DNA of 64,000 nt from Pleurostoma richardsiae (GCA_030052745.1 JANBVO010000068.1:1-64000), one strand, 5' to 3'. Counted from the first letter of the stretch, positions 1-11,893 are shown. Notes: generated by a model from the sequence alone, not told the origin. Numbers and translations are program-made.

Positions 1-656
1 GGGGGGCAGGGTGGAACGGCTGCTGACGACTCGGTCTCGGCTGGTATTTGCGATTCGGTCTCACGCGGGTCGGGCCGCGCTGCCCCTGAAATGCTCTCCG
101 TGCATGGCAAGCAGCTGCACTTTCCTGGCACAGCCTCACACCAATGTAGGAATTAGGCCGCCTCAAGGGACAAGACCCAAGTCTACAGGCCTCGTACTAC
201 GTAGCAGCTATGATGCCCGCGTCAGATGGGTTTGGTACGGAGAATGATGGTGACAGCAAGCCATGTGGCACATGCGAGATCAACCCGTGGAGAGGTCCTT
301 GTATATATCCGCTACGACCTTCCACATCTGTCCGCTGCCGCTTTTTCTTATGCGTCCTCTGGATATGATGGTCAACGACTGGCGGGAACCGTCGCGGATG
401 TCCGTTATTGATTTACCAGCCATGGCGGGCAACTATGTACCTTGTGACACCTGAGCAACACGAACCAAGAAGACACAAGAGAGCAGTCCCCTGCATCTCT
501 GAGTGATAAAGGTAGGTAAGATAGGTTAGTCCTCTGTTGTCGAATCTCACGGACAGAGCAATGTCGTACACGCGACGCACGAGGGATTGTCTGGGAGCCT
601 GTATCCCCCGACTAAGCTGACATTTTATGCAGCTCTATACCAGAGGCGTAGGACTT
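1..656. other. No gene seen at left edge
   Basis: Only short, unrelated open frames occur here and none resembles a known protein or carries convincing splice signals. This is the 3' flank of the amidase gene; its downstream neighbour lies outside the window. Confidence 0.6.
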
Positions 657-2999
657 CTATTGAAAAGCAAAACGGCCGGTAGTGACGTCTTTGCAGAGAC
701 CAGCCTCGGCGCACGCGGACAGGAAGTCCATGAGGACGAAGTCACATCCCTTGTGCGCAACAATATTGAGGGTTATCACCAGCGGCTCCTCCCTCTGCAA
801 ACGGTGTTTTAGAAAAGCCCACTCCCCATAAAGGAACAAACAAGACAAATGCATTCATGGACGATTTGCACTCACCTTGGAGATGATACTGTCATAGGTG
901 ATCGATCCGATAGGCACAGTGACGTCGACCAGCTTCGCGTACGGGGCGATGCTCGCCCCGCGCATCGGCTTGAACGTCGGGAAATAGTCGTAGGTCAGCA
1001 CATCTCTATATTCTGGCACACCACCACCAGTGTCCGAAATATGGTACACCCAGAAACCCTCGCTGCACGTCTCGGCGTCGAAGGGGATGACGTGGGTATT
1101 GACGAAGTCCTCGAAGTCGTGGCGCCGCTGCTCGCTGGCCTCCTTGGACGCGACGGTCAGGTCTGGCGCCGTCTCCCACGCACTGAACGCCGCAATGTCG
1201 AGCTCAGGATAATGATCAAACTTTGCGTAGTAGTCGGAGATGAAAGCCTTGCCGAAGAGGTTGTAATTGTCGTAGCTGGTCATGCTGGATATGGTGGACG
1301 TGTAATTGGAGAGCGTATCGCTCTTGTCAACATTGGAGAGGAAAAGCTCGGTAACGTTCTGCTTCTCGATCGTCATATTCAATGCAGCGCTGACGTTCGA
1401 CAGCCAGTTGTTGATGACGCTCTGGGCGACGGAGTTATTAACCGGAAAAAAGTCGGACTGAAATTTGCGCTGTCAGCTATTGCCGCGAGGTGAATTTGCG
1501 AGACACAACTTACAGGAAAGATGATTTTTTTCGGGAGTAAGAAATTGCCTGTCTGCAGCGCTGGGTTTGAGTCCGTATCCCATGCCTTGGCGACCTTGGC
1601 CAACAGGCCCGGCGATCGGGCGAACAAGCCTAGAGTGTCCAGTGAGCTGGCACTCGGTATCACGTCCGTGAGATTCATGACTCCCCAAGTCGGCCGAAGT
1701 CTGTATGGCAAGAGGTATTTCAGTATGTGCTTGTAGGATTAGACCAAGCGTAATCTATCACTCACCCGTACACGCCGACCCGGTCAGCTGGGTTCCGCAC
1801 GCTGCCGAGTGTATCCGAACCGATCGTGAAGTCGAGCGCATCATACGCGGAAATGGCGGCAGCAGATCCGTAACTTGACGCTGAAAGTCCTAGATACCCG
1901 TCCGCGCGGGGGTTCCACGAATACTAAGATACCGTTAGTGTGTCGCCTGTTTCGGTTGATGCGGGAACGTACGGGGAAGTCGTCGGTCTGATATGGCCAA
2001 GCACCAAAGGCAAAGACAGTCAACTTTGTCTTGCCGATAGGCACGGCTCCCAAGTCCAAGAGCTGCTGGATTGCTGGCGCCGTATTCTCGTCGGGCGTGT
2101 CGTACAATCTCAGCATCTCTCTAGAGCCGCCACTTGTGAGGATCCCGGCAATGGGCATCAAGTCTTTCACAGCGAAGCGGAGGCCAGCAAGAGGATACCG
2201 GATTTTATCTAGAGTTGAATGATAAAGCTTCGAGGGCACTGGAACGAGGAGTCCGTACTGTGCTGCATCCCACAAATTGGCGTACGAGAAAGAGCCGTCA
2301 TCATTGGCTGTGAAACTGCTCATAAAGGCTTCCTGCAAATCGACAAACAGAGCGTAGACCTTGGACAGACTGAAGGAGCACGAACCATCGTCCGCGCTCA
2401 TGGATGCCAGGTAAGGGCCTGGCACGATTGCCATCGACGGGACAGAGATGACGGTGAAGGGATAGAGATCACACGCGCCAGGCATCGATAGTCCAGCGGG
2501 TTTCACCAGAGCGCTCACTCCCTTCTTCGCAATCCAGGCAGCGGCGGTCGCATCCAGAATGTTTGCATTGGGGGTAGACAACATTAGCCCTACGCTATCA
2601 GCAACTCATCCAACTAGGAAACTTGGCGCATTTCAGTGACACACCGTCAAGGAACCCCTCGGCATAGACGTCATCCTCTAGATAAGTCACGTAGAGATCG
2701 TCCAAGAGGGCACCCGTTACCGTCACTGCGTCCGTCGCGAAGACCGTAAAGGGCAGCAAGGAGCCATCCGCAGGAGCCTTGTACTTCCAGGCTACGTTCT
2801 GATAGACAGCTACAGGCGCAGTCTTTCCCGCCGACGGAACATAATACTGGGTGGGAGCCCCCAATGCAGTTCCGTTATCAGATGCTAGCGTGAAGGTGAA
2901 GGCGGTGCCATCTCCAGCGATGCTCTTGACTGTGACTGGGGAGGCCCAAGCCAGCGAGCTCAAGATGCCCGGCAATAGTGAGAACCTCAAGACGCGCAT
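657..2999 (-). CDS. Secreted amidase-signature family protein
   Basis: A six-exon model fits: 2999-2645, 2589-1973, 1923-1766, 1700-1514, 1457-876 and 794-657. It encodes 678 residues. The first ~19 residues ([19 protein letters not shown]) form a signal peptide, so the product should be secreted or vacuolar. The amidase-signature catalytic Lys-Ser-Ser set is visible: Lys260 in AVKDL, the serine-rich SASSYGS segment (Ser341 region) and the likely nucleophile Ser365 in DTLGSVRNP, followed by GVYGLRPTWG. Family members hydrolyse amide bonds in a wide range of small amides; the substrate cannot be told. The ~200 residues before the amidase domain resemble the N-terminal extension of fungal amidases annotated as scytalone-dehydratase-Arp1-like, from memory. 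The acceptor of exon 5 could instead be at 1469; 1457 was chosen because it gives the family-like FPSDFFP join and a 56-nt intron. The next gene is on the same strand, about 590 bp upstream. Confidence 0.85.
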
Positions 3000-3585
3000 G
3001 ATTGCTAAAGGCTTTAGTGACGTCTATGGGGGAGGTTTGCTGGGAGGTCCAGGACGTCAGGTGGTGTCGGATGTGAGAGCACATGAGTTATAATGCTCGA
3101 TGACTGGAGCGAGATCGGGTGCATTGTCTACCGTCCCTTCACCGACTCCGCCTAAGCCAGTGGTAGCGCAGAGATAAGAGTGAGGCTATTGCACCTTGGT
3201 GTTCCTACGGCTCCCTACGCGTTTCTCCAATAGGTTTGGCCCGTGGTGGAGAGCTTCGGTGCCAAGGAACCCAGCGACCAGGAACCTGGGAAGACCTGCG
3301 CGCTTTGTTCGTTCGGCGCCGATGCCCCAATGATAAGACTCGCTTCTGGTTGGAGCCTGCTGTTTATCTGTCCCGCGTCTTCTGTCTGAGGCACTTCATC
3401 TTCATGAGACATATTGGGGGATGTAGTCAATTCGGCTTTAGAAACATTCTCGAGACTCACTGGTTGATAATATCTCTGCTAACCAACCCAACCCGCCATC
3501 ATGTCTATGATTTCATCTATGCCAACATTATCAAACACAGGAGCCTGGCTTCTACCACAACTCTCGGACTTGAAGGAACCTGCCC
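3000..3585. other. Intergenic, promoter of the amidase gene
   Basis: About 590 bp lie between the start of the secreted amidase and the stop of the phosphate permease. No coding potential was recognised. It must hold the amidase promoter and the permease 3' UTR; no specific site can be named. Confidence 0.55.
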
Positions 3586-5595
3586 TCACGAAGTAAAGTG
3601 AGGCGCGTTGAGGAACAGTCCCATGAGAACCCCTCCAAGGGTACCCGCAATGGGGATGGTCATGACCCAAGCAAGCAACAGCAGCCCGACACGCTGGAAA
3701 TTGACTGCCTTCAGGGTGCCGTTGCAGAGGCCGACGCCGACAGTGGCGCCGGTGATGCACATGGAGGTCGAGACAGGCAAGGAGTACTGCGAGAAGACGA
3801 GGACGGTGATGGCGGCACCCATCTCCATGGAGCAGCCTGGTAAATCCGGGTTAGCTACCTATAGCAACATGCGAGACAAAAATGGCAAACCAACCTCTGC
3901 TTGGTGAGTGATAGGTGATCTTGTTGCCCATGACTGTTGGACGATACAGTTAGCGCCATTCCCCTCGACGCGGGCCACTGAGGCAGAACTCACCCTTCAT
4001 GATGTTGTAGCCGTACGTAATGAGGCCAACTGAGATGGTCGCAGAGAGGACAGCGAGCTGCCACACCGGGACGGGGGCCTTGGAAGCAGCAGCGTCGCCC
4101 GTCTTCCAAGCAGAGTAGATGACGGCCCACGGGCCCACCGAGTTGCCGATGTCGTTTGCGCCGTGGGCAAAGGACGCAGTGCAGGCAGTCAGGACCTGGA
4201 CGAACGAGTAGGTGTGCTCAACCTCGTTGGGGTACTTCTCCGCGTGTGCATACACGCGCTGCATCCGGTCGCCCTCAGGCGTACCGGCGACACCGCTCTG
4301 TGCCGCATGGATGTCGTAGTGGAGACCGTACAGGGCACCGCACACGATCATGGCGGGGATGCGCTTCATGAGGATCTTGATGTTGTGCAGCTCGTACATC
4401 TGGCCGGCGCCCATGGGGTTGTTGTGGAGCGTGCGCATGGCCCAGCCCAGGGGGCCACGCTTCTTCAGCAGCTTAGCGTGGAACTTGCTCTCGCCTTGGG
4501 CCATAATCTCCTTGTAGGTAGCCTGGGTGGCCTCGGCCGCAACGTGCCTCTTCTCGTCTTCGTCAGCCTCGCTGGGAACGGGCCTGCCTCCGACCTCCAT
4601 CTTCTTGGCATCGTCTCCGCTCAGGGAGCCCGGGGAGCGAGTGGAGGAGTGCTCCTCCTCATCCTCCTGAACGACGGCATAGTTAGGAACCTTGGCTTGC
4701 TCAGCATCCGCAGGAGCCGGGCGCTTGAAAAGCAACGGGCCGTAGACGAACATCCACCACTTGACGGTGTAATCCTTCTTGATGACTCTGGCGTGCACAA
4801 AGGGGACGAAGAAGATAGCCGACAGAAGGGCAACACCACCTCCGGTGCCCATGGTCACCGCTGCAATGTACCAGCCAGGCTTCTTGCTCAAGCCAAGATT
4901 AGGAGAGCCCTTGTAGACGATGGACAACGTGCAGATGGTGCCGGCGATGAGGAAGAAGAAAGGCGACGTCCAGACGGCCCAGGGGACAGGATTCTTGCGC
5001 ATGTGCACAACAGCCTTGATGAGCATGAAGATGGTGGCGGCGAAGCCCGCAGAGATGGCAGGGGCCATTCCAAGGCCTGCAAAGATGGCGCCGAGGCCCT
5101 TGCCGTTGTTCCATCCCCACTGGACCTGGGCAGCTCCGACCGTCGCAACACCAACACCAGCAACAGCCGAGATGAGCGAGTAGGTCGACGAAACGTGGGC
5201 AGAGTGCTTAGTGCACCACATGACCCACGACGAGGCAGCGGCCAGCGCACATGTGAAGGCAAGCATCTGGACGCCGGCATCGCCGCGGAAGGCTGCGTTG
5301 GGAATGATGCCGTTCTTGATCGTGTCCGCTGTACGGGCGCCAACAGTTATGGCGCCGAGCATCTCGAACACCGTTCCGAACACCATGGCTTGGCGGTACG
5401 TGACCGACCTGGAGGAGACGCTGGTGGCCCAGGAGTTTGCTACATCGTCTTCAGGGGTGGTCAGCACCCAGGAGTCCCGTCGACGGGTGGGGAGGTATGC
5501 GTCGGCAACCACTCACTTGCGCCATTGTTGTAGGCATCGAGCATGGCAAACAACGTGCCAATGACGAAGACGTACGTGTACTCGTCGAGCGCCAT
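3586..5595 (-). CDS. pho-4: Sodium/phosphate symporter (PiT family), PHO89/PHO-4 type
   Basis: Four exons (5595-5517, 5448-3994, 3933-3895, 3836-3586) encode 607 residues. The family imports phosphate with Na+ at the plasma membrane. Both copies of the PiT signature are present: GANDVANSWATSVSSR near the N terminus, split by intron 1, and GANDIGNSVGPWA in the second half. Hydrophobic segments flank a long, charged cytoplasmic loop rich in Asp, Glu and Ser, as in Neurospora PHO-4 and yeast Pho89. The start was chosen because MALDEYTYVFVIGTLFA gives a short extracellular end followed at once by the first membrane segment, and it restores the GAND motif across the splice. Exon 3 is only 39 nt. 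CACGTG boxes lie upstream. A long open frame on the opposite strand is a shadow of this high-GC gene. The symbol follows Neurospora and is by similarity only. Confidence 0.93.
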
Positions 5596-5938
5596 CTTGA
5601 AAGGGAGGGAACAGAAGTTCTAGCAGCCTGATTGGACAGCGGGAGCCAAGTTATCGGGTTGCAGCAATACCAAGACGAGGAGACGGGAGACAAGAAAGAC
5701 GAGCCTGGAGCCTTTATACGCCATATCGTAGGGCCCCCAACCCGCAACCACCTACCTGGTTCGGTCACCGAGGGTTCGAGAGGCCTACGCCAGGGTGGCG
5801 GCAAGAGGGCGTTGCGACATTCGATGCCCTCCGGCCTTGGTATGCTTCCATGCGCACATCTCAGAGCTTCGACGTGCGTTGGCGGCTTGGCCGTCTTGGC
5901 TCTAGGCTCGGCATTCCTGTGAGAGCTGCTGGACCTCC

Positions 5939-5944
5939 CACGTG
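5939..5944. promoter_or_regulatory. CACGTG box, candidate PHO4/NUC-1 site
   Basis: A CACGTG palindrome lies about 345 bp upstream of the permease ATG. In Neurospora the bHLH factor NUC-1 (Pho4 in yeast) activates phosphate-permease genes through CACGTG sites. The match is exact but only six bases long, so it could be chance or the E-box of another bHLH factor. Confidence 0.4.
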
Positions 5945-6348
5945 CTGCCCCTGGCATCTCCCGCCAAGCCATGCCTTTTTCTGCCAAGGCCAGTCCGTCC
6001 CACCGGCTCCGAAAAGAGAATCGAGGCCCGTCGATAGAGCCGTAGCTGGGACCGAGTCAGGACGCCCCAATCATCTTACAGCTCCGCGGTCACGGTGCCA
6101 TCGGTCGCCCGAAGCAGTCTGACTCGCGTGACCAGGAGGGAACCTCCAGCTGCAAAATCTCTTACACGACGTGTTGAGGCTGGCGCACCTCACGCCTGCT
6201 AGCAACGACCAGAACATCTCATTTCCTCCTCTGGACACGCGGCGTTGGGTAAAGACCAAATATCTTGGGGCAACCCCACTCTCTTCGTATCATATATGCA
6301 ATTGTACATACATGTATTCAATCTCGAGCCCACGTCCACGTAGGTAGG

Positions 6349-6354
6349 CACGTG
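6349..6354. promoter_or_regulatory. Second CACGTG box
   Basis: A second CACGTG lies about 755 bp upstream of the permease ATG, close to the swollenin stop codon. It may add to phosphate control of the permease, but its distance and its place in another gene's 3' flank make this weak. Confidence 0.2.
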
Positions 6355-6371
6355 GCCTGCGTCGCCGCCTT

Positions 6372-8183
6372 TCACTCATCCGAGAACTGCACCCCCAGGT
6401 CAAGGTAATAGAACCCCGCGGGCGCGCTCGCCGGCGGCGTGAAGCTATTGATGGCCTGTGTGTTGACGACCTGCTGCCCCGTCGGGCTCGTCAGCCTCAC
6501 CGCGATCGGCAGGCTGAACGGCCCCGCCCCTGTCGGCACCACCCACGCCCCGTACCGCTCCTGAGGCCGCGAGCTCGTATAGTTGGGGTCCCGCACCATC
6601 GGCGTCCAGTCCTCGGCGCCGGCGCCGGCGCCCCCCTTGATCTCGACCTTGGTGACCGACCCGGGCCCGTTGGCGTTGACGGCGCTCAGCGAGAAGTAAT
6701 AGGCGCCTCCACCCTCGCGCAGCCAGATGTAGATGTTGCCCGGCTTGGGGCAGGGTGCCCGCTTGTAGCGGATGGGGATGACGCCGTCGGTGAGCGAGCC
6801 ATTGCCCTGCAGGCGGCCCATGGCTATGTCGGAGAGGTCCATGTGGTGCGCACCTTCAGGGATCGGGCAGCCGTACTTGAAATCGATCTCGCCGCAGTGG
6901 TCCGCACCGGAGCCGCCTTCAACGAAGTTCATCAGCGTGTGTCTGATCGTACGACGAGTGCAAAATGAAAGGGTGGCGAGAAGAGAAAACTTACAGCACC
7001 ACTTCGAGTTCGCGCTGCAGGGGCAGCTATCCACAATCTCCAGGATGATGGGGTCCGTGTAGCCGGCTTCGCCAACCGCGTAGTCGGTGCCGTCTGACTT
7101 GGTGCGGATCAGCTCGAAGCACTCGCCACAGGAGAGATAATTGTCGCGATCCCCAACAAGAGAAGACCAGAACTAACGAAAGGCCATCAGCTGCCCGGAC
7201 AAATGGACAAGCAACAGCTTGTTATCGAGGGTGACAGTGTCTCTTGACGTTACCTGGGTGTAATAGTCGCCGTTAGGAGCAGCAAAGTTCCCACGGAGCG
7301 TCGTCCCAGAAGGGTCTTTACACAATGTCGGATACGCAGTGCAGAATGCGTCGCACGTGCTCCCCAGCATCGGGTCCGTCCAACTTGCGGTGCTGCTGCC
7401 TTTGGTGCAGAGGCCATAGAGGCCGAAGCCGCATGCACCACCGGACGTGAGGCCAAAGTGCGTCGAGCGCTGTGAGAGAGTCAGCAAGTCGCTTCGTACA
7501 CGCAATCGTAGATTATCAGGGGGACCCCGGCACAATGATAGGATACGCCCGTCAGAGGTTGCATACGCTGTACCACCACGTCTCGTTCTCTGTGACATGA
7601 TGCTGCTCTCCCCACATTGTCCCGGACTTACAGTCGGCCGAAGGAGGCTGAGTACAGGCGCCCGTGCAGCTGCTGCTGCACGACTCGGACTTGTTGTCTG
7701 TTGAGCAGTACGTCGGGCAGCACACGCCATCCACCATGGTCCACGCTCCGCACGAGCTGGGGTCGGCGGAGGGGTAGGGCAGCTGGGTATGGGCCGCGAC
7801 AGTGGCGGTGTCGGTGGTGGTGTAGGTGCTGGGACCGGAGTACGTGGCGGTGATAGACGTCGCCAGGGTAGACGACGAGCCTGCTGGTGACGAGGCTGTC
7901 GACGTGGTCCCTCCCTGGGCACTGCTAGACTGGCTAGCAGGAAGGCATTGTGAGTAGTACGGATTTAGGACCTGGCATGTATATCCTCCAACACAGCAGG
8001 TCGCACCGCTCCACCCCTGGCCGCCACACTGTACCCTAAAGAGCAGTAACAGTAAGCATTCGAGGGGAGGGAGTGACTTATGTTGCCATTGAAACATGCT
8101 TACCAGGCTGCTCCGCACGATTGCTGTAGAGAAACACTGGCAAAGCTGGCGAAAGCCGCCAGCGCAGCCAATCTTCGCGCCAT
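6372..8183 (-). CDS. swo1: Swollenin (CBM1 plus expansin-like domain)
   Basis: Five exons (8183-8104, 8035-7567, 7469-7254, 7172-6995, 6916-6372) give 495 residues, close to the 493 of Trichoderma SWO1. Order: a signal peptide; a fungal cellulose-binding module (CBM1) beginning near residue 20 with [10 protein letters not shown] and its spaced cysteines; a long Ser/Thr-rich linker; a cysteine-bearing region; then the expansin-like double-psi barrel, with [16 protein letters not shown], the [10 protein letters not shown] stretch and SDIAMGRLQ; and finally the beta-sandwich carbohydrate-binding end. Swollenins loosen crystalline cellulose outside the cell with little or no hydrolysis. Intron 1 falls inside CBM1 and intron 4 falls between KWCC and GSGADHCGE, which fixes the reading. 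All 1488 coding bases are in frame. The gene suggests a plant-biomass or plant-associated lifestyle. Confidence 0.92.
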
Positions 8184-9185
8184 TTGTACTGAATGATGTC
8201 AGAATAGTTCAAGCTGAGACTTCACCAGAACAGTAACAGACCTATCTGAAGACGAGAGGGCGCGACATGGCTAGAATAAATATAAGAGACACGGGCGTGG
8301 AGTTGGGCGTGAAGGCGGCCTTCTCATCACCCATTTCTGACCTCTTGACATACGTCGATATCTCCGGACGTCGCATATCCCAGCCCTTTCTAGTCCTTGT
8401 TGGGATCTTTAGACAGTAACGCAGGCCCACTGCCTCCGTCAAGAAGCCCTGAATGGTAAGAGGAGATCTGAAGCCATCATGCGATTGGGTTGAACAGCAT
8501 TCGAGCAAATTTCCATCAACAGGACCGATGGCGGAGCGCAGGGATTCAGGCGCAGCCGCAATCGTGGCGGCATGTAACCGCCGAGATGGAAGCGGCAAGG
8601 TCTCTACTCTTTGAAGGGTACCAGGCCATGCAGACGGAAAGCTTCTTCCACCCGATGGAGCAGCGGCGTGCTCAGTGGCCTGATGCCGGATTCCGAATCC
8701 TACCAACCCACACTCCTGGAACTGTGCCTTGTTGCATTTGACGTCAACCGGCCCGGATTTTCCAGCAGGAGGTCTGCGGCCTGAAGTATCTGAGAATAAG
8801 GGTCCTTCTGCGAGGCCGCCTGCGGGGATTCGGAGGTAGGCGGATAAATTGGTGCTCGAGCGGGGGGACAAAGTCCCTCGCGTAATACAGAAACAAGGAG
8901 CAGAAGTCCCGAGGAGAGCGTGGAGAAGCAGCAAAAGCTCGTGACAGCGGAGAAAAGTGCAGATGGCCTGAATTCTTGGCTAGGTTACAGAGTCCGAAGC
9001 AATATAGGATCAGGAACAAAAAGATGACGCCGTGTGAAGAGGAGAGCCTAAGGGTTGCTTAGCCCCGTGGCCTCCGCGCAATAGTAGAGGCCGAAGATGG
9101 AGAGGCCAGAACTGACCTGCGCCCACGGCAATCAATGCCTCGGCACTGCATCTCAAGCTTGGAGACCCTAGCAAAAGGAGGTGCC
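8184..9185. other. Intergenic, swollenin promoter
   Basis: About 1 kb between the swollenin start and the stop of the EthD/hydrolase fusion. A 230-codon minus-strand open frame at 8242-8934 has a compositionally biased, unrecognisable translation and is treated as non-coding. No regulatory site could be assigned with confidence. Confidence 0.5.
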
Positions 9186-10820
9186 TCACAGGAAGTCCCT
9201 GACAGCTTCCCAAAAGCCCTCCGGGTTCTCGCACATGGGTAGATGTCCGGCCTCGGGCACAATCTCGAGCTTCACGCCCTCCTTGCCGATTCCGCCCCTG
9301 AATCCGTCCATGGCTTTAACCAGTGCGCCCTTGCCGTCACCCTCTCCGACCACCAGCAGGCCCGGCACCCGGCACTCCTTGCTTTCGTCACGCATGTTGT
9401 AGCTCCACAGCGCCTGGCACCCGTACTTGAACCCCTGCACATCGTTCGCAGCTACCATCGCTGTCATCCACGCCGCCACCTCCGGCTTCGCCGCTACCGT
9501 CTGTGGATGGAACCAACGCTCGACTGTCATCCCTGCCAGCCTCTGTATCCCCGCCGTGCCGTCCTCGGCCGGTGGTGCCTCTGCGACGCTGATCCGCTCC
9601 TTCCACGCATTAGTGTTGGCGTCGCTGCTCGCAGCGTTGAAGTCGCACGCCACGAACCGGTCCAACTTGTCGGGGTACCTGAGTGCAAAGTTGAGCGTAG
9701 TGGCCCCGCCCATGCTTACGCCAACGAGGGCGTGCAGCTTCGGGATGCGCAATGCCTCAAGAACGGCGGAGAGGTCATCGGCGAGCTTGTCCAAGGTCGC
9801 AGGCACGGGAGGAGTCGGGATGGAGTGCCGCCCGCGGTGGTCGTAGCGAAGAAGTCGGAATTCGGGGCGAGCAGACTTGAGGATGGCCACGAGAGGATCC
9901 CACATGTGCAGAGAGGTGAGCAGTGAATTGCAGAAGGCGATAGTCGGTGCATTTGGCGAGGGGCTGCCCTCGAGACGGTACGGAATGGACAGCCCGTCCG
10001 CGGTTGTCACGTATGAGGAGATGACGCTGCCCGACTGTCCACCTGGCGTCGTGCTAGTCTGCGAGTCTGCGGACGTGAACGCCATCGTCGAAGGCAGTGT
10101 TGACAGACTCGAGAGGTCTCGGGGTGCAGGTCCAAAGACGTAGAATAGCGAATATGTGCGCCGCCCCTTGTCGGCGATGTACTTGCTGTAGACTTCCTGT
10201 CGCCAAGGCGTCGAAACCGCCGCCTTGAACTCCGGTCCGTCCAGCCCATTGTCTCTCGAGTATTCGTGCAGGGACAGGAACTTGAGCGGCGCGCCCTTGT
10301 CCAGACTCGACGTCTTGAACCGGCGCGAGCGGAGCCAGCCCGGTACCTTGGCCAGCATCGGGATGTGTTCCTCGTCGTACCAGGAGTGCAGCGCTTGTTC
10401 CGCTCCCTCGCGGGCCGTGATTGTCACCTCAACGGCCACCAGGACGATGCCCTCGGCTTCCGCGTCTGTCAGCTGCTCGATGGGCAGGAAGAGCGGCGAC
10501 TGCTTCGTGGTAATGAGGTCGTAGAAATAACGCTTGACGTCGACCTGGCCGATGGTGTCGGCCTCGCGCGGGGACCGGTTCGCGCGCAGCTTCGTGTACG
10601 TTTCCGTCTCGAGATGGTGCATATCCGTCACGTCGTACGCGGCGAGGAACGCGGGCTCGACCGAGTCGGTGGCCTGGTAGCGCAGACCGTTGCCGAAGAT
10701 CTGCGGCAGGCGGAGGCGGGTTGGGCCGTGTTCGTTGTTATACCACTCGTGGAACTGGTCAATGGACAGCCCCGGCTTGGGCTGCATCGTCACGTAGAGG
10801 ATTCCCGGGGTGGCGGCCAT
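9186..10820 (-). CDS. Tandem EthD-like domains fused to an alpha/beta hydrolase
   Basis: A single-exon gene of 544 residues if translation starts at the second ATG (10820), where GILYVTMQPKPG follows directly; an in-frame ATG at 10844 adds eight residues. Residues ~5-105 and ~125-235 are two dimeric alpha/beta-barrel (EthD-like) modules, each with the W-Y-x-x-E-H motif (WYNNEH at 26-31, WYDEEH at 147-152). After a Ser/Thr/Gly linker comes an alpha/beta hydrolase (~265-544) with nucleophile elbow GVSMGG (Ser369), an acid candidate in the VVGEGDGK region and catalytic His in AGHLPM. The hydrolase part resembles 3-oxoadipate enol-lactonases. EthD-like folds are often found in ring-cleavage and polyketide chemistry. 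The exact reaction is unknown. A related single-domain hydrolase lies at 32.4 kb. Confidence 0.87.
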   Translation of the reverse strand: MAATPGILYVTMQPKPGLSIDQFHEWYNNEHGPTRLRLPQIFGNGLRYQATDSVEPAFLAAYDVTDMHHLETETYTKLRANRSPREADTIGQVDVKRYFYDLITTKQSPLFLPIEQLTDAEAEGIVLVAVEVTITAREGAEQALHSWYDEEHIPMLAKVPGWLRSRRFKTSSLDKGAPLKFLSLHEYSRDNGLDGPEFKAAVSTPWRQEVYSKYIADKGRRTYSLFYVFGPAPRDLSSLSTLPSTMAFTSADSQTSTTPGGQSGSVISSYVTTADGLSIPYRLEGSPSPNAPTIAFCNSLLTSLHMWDPLVAILKSARPEFRLLRYDHRGRHSIPTPPVPATLDKLADDLSAVLEALRIPKLHALVGVSMGGATTLNFALRYPDKLDRFVACDFNAASSDANTNAWKERISVAEAPPAEDGTAGIQRLAGMTVERWFHPQTVAAKPEVAAWMTAMVAANDVQGFKYGCQALWSYNMRDESKECRVPGLLVVGEGDGKGALVKAMDGFRGGIGKEGVKLEIVPEAGHLPMCENPEGFWEAVRDFL

Positions 10821-11893
10821 TGTGACGAGGGTCTCTCTCTGCAAGGCCCAGTGTTGCGAGCGGACTCGCGCTCAATCGACAGAGGAAAGGGGGATGCCTA
10901 GCTGAAGCGCAGGACCGGGACAGCTAGTGCCATGAGGGGACGAAGCCGCGATCGCTCCCATCGCGTCTTTATGTAAGGCAGGCGGGCACATATGTAGGTA
11001 CCTGGGGTCCTCCAGGTACTCCGTGCTTGAGGCGGGTACTAAACCTTCATCCGGCTCAGCGCCTTGGAGCTTTCGCCGATGACGACGTTGAGGGGAAGGG
11101 GAGCCGGGTTCGCTCGGCAAAAGCCCACGGAAACCTCCCACGGGGGACTCCGCCGGCTGTGACGGGTCAGCGTTTTTCCAGCAGCTGGCCTTTGCGGGGA
11201 AACTTGCTTGCTTTGTTTCCACTGTTCCGGAGTATCTCGGTACGGAGCGATTGATTGACTGATTGATTGTTGACTTGTGCTTTAGCTTGACCAACTTCGA
11301 TTTCCATGACATGTACGACGTGCGAACTGCTCCTCCCACGAAAGAAACTGGCATGTCCGCTCTTTCAGCGTCAAAATGCAGCATCAAATAACTAGTTTCC
11401 TGGCCATGTCCGCCTACCTACCTACCCACTGAATACAACGAATGATCCCACTGCATGGTCTCGCACGCACCCCAGCAAAGCAGCAGCCACTGTGTTTGCA
11501 AGTGCCAAAGTTTCTCGCTCAAGCTTTTAAAACGCAGCAAACCCTTCAGAATGCGTGGCAAAGGAGGTTCCTTGAATTTGCACTCCCAGCCTAAAAATCA
11601 ACATTCTCTCCCTGGCCGGGCTTTCTTTCAGCTTCAGCAGTCAGGCCAACAGTGACTAATTTCAGGACAAAACAAGGTTTGCTGGGCTAGAAGGTCAATG
11701 AGTAAGTAGCTACGTAGCATCAGGCTTCGTTGAAGGAAGCCGAGAAAGGGAGCGCTCTACCAGCCTCATGGCTGAAAGGGCCATTGTCAGCGGCTGAGAG
11801 TATTCATATATATATTCAGTGTTGTCTCTCGTGTCCCTCAGACTGTAGTGCCCCGAAGTCTGCATTCAGGTAAATCATCCTGCAGAGGAAGAC
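10821..11893. other. Intergenic, no gene seen
   Basis: About 1.07 kb upstream of the EthD/hydrolase gene. The open frames are short or unrecognisable. It contains CCTACCTACCTACCC (about 11412-11426) and nearby GGTACCT palindromes of the kind repeated elsewhere in the window. Confidence 0.5.

Larger units (their letters stand above)
5596..6371. other. Intergenic upstream of the phosphate permease
   Basis: About 775 bp between the permease start and the swollenin stop. No gene was seen. It contains two CACGTG boxes, listed separately, and the swollenin 3' flank. Confidence 0.55.

Noticed and set aside
4163-5533. 456-codon plus-strand open frame
   Set aside because: It lies antisense to the well-supported phosphate permease and its translation is low-complexity; it is a shadow of a GC-rich gene.
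8242-8934. 230-codon minus-strand frame between swollenin and the EthD fusion
   Set aside because: The translation is rich in Arg, Ser and Pro with no domain, and no splice sites extend it. Treated as promoter DNA.
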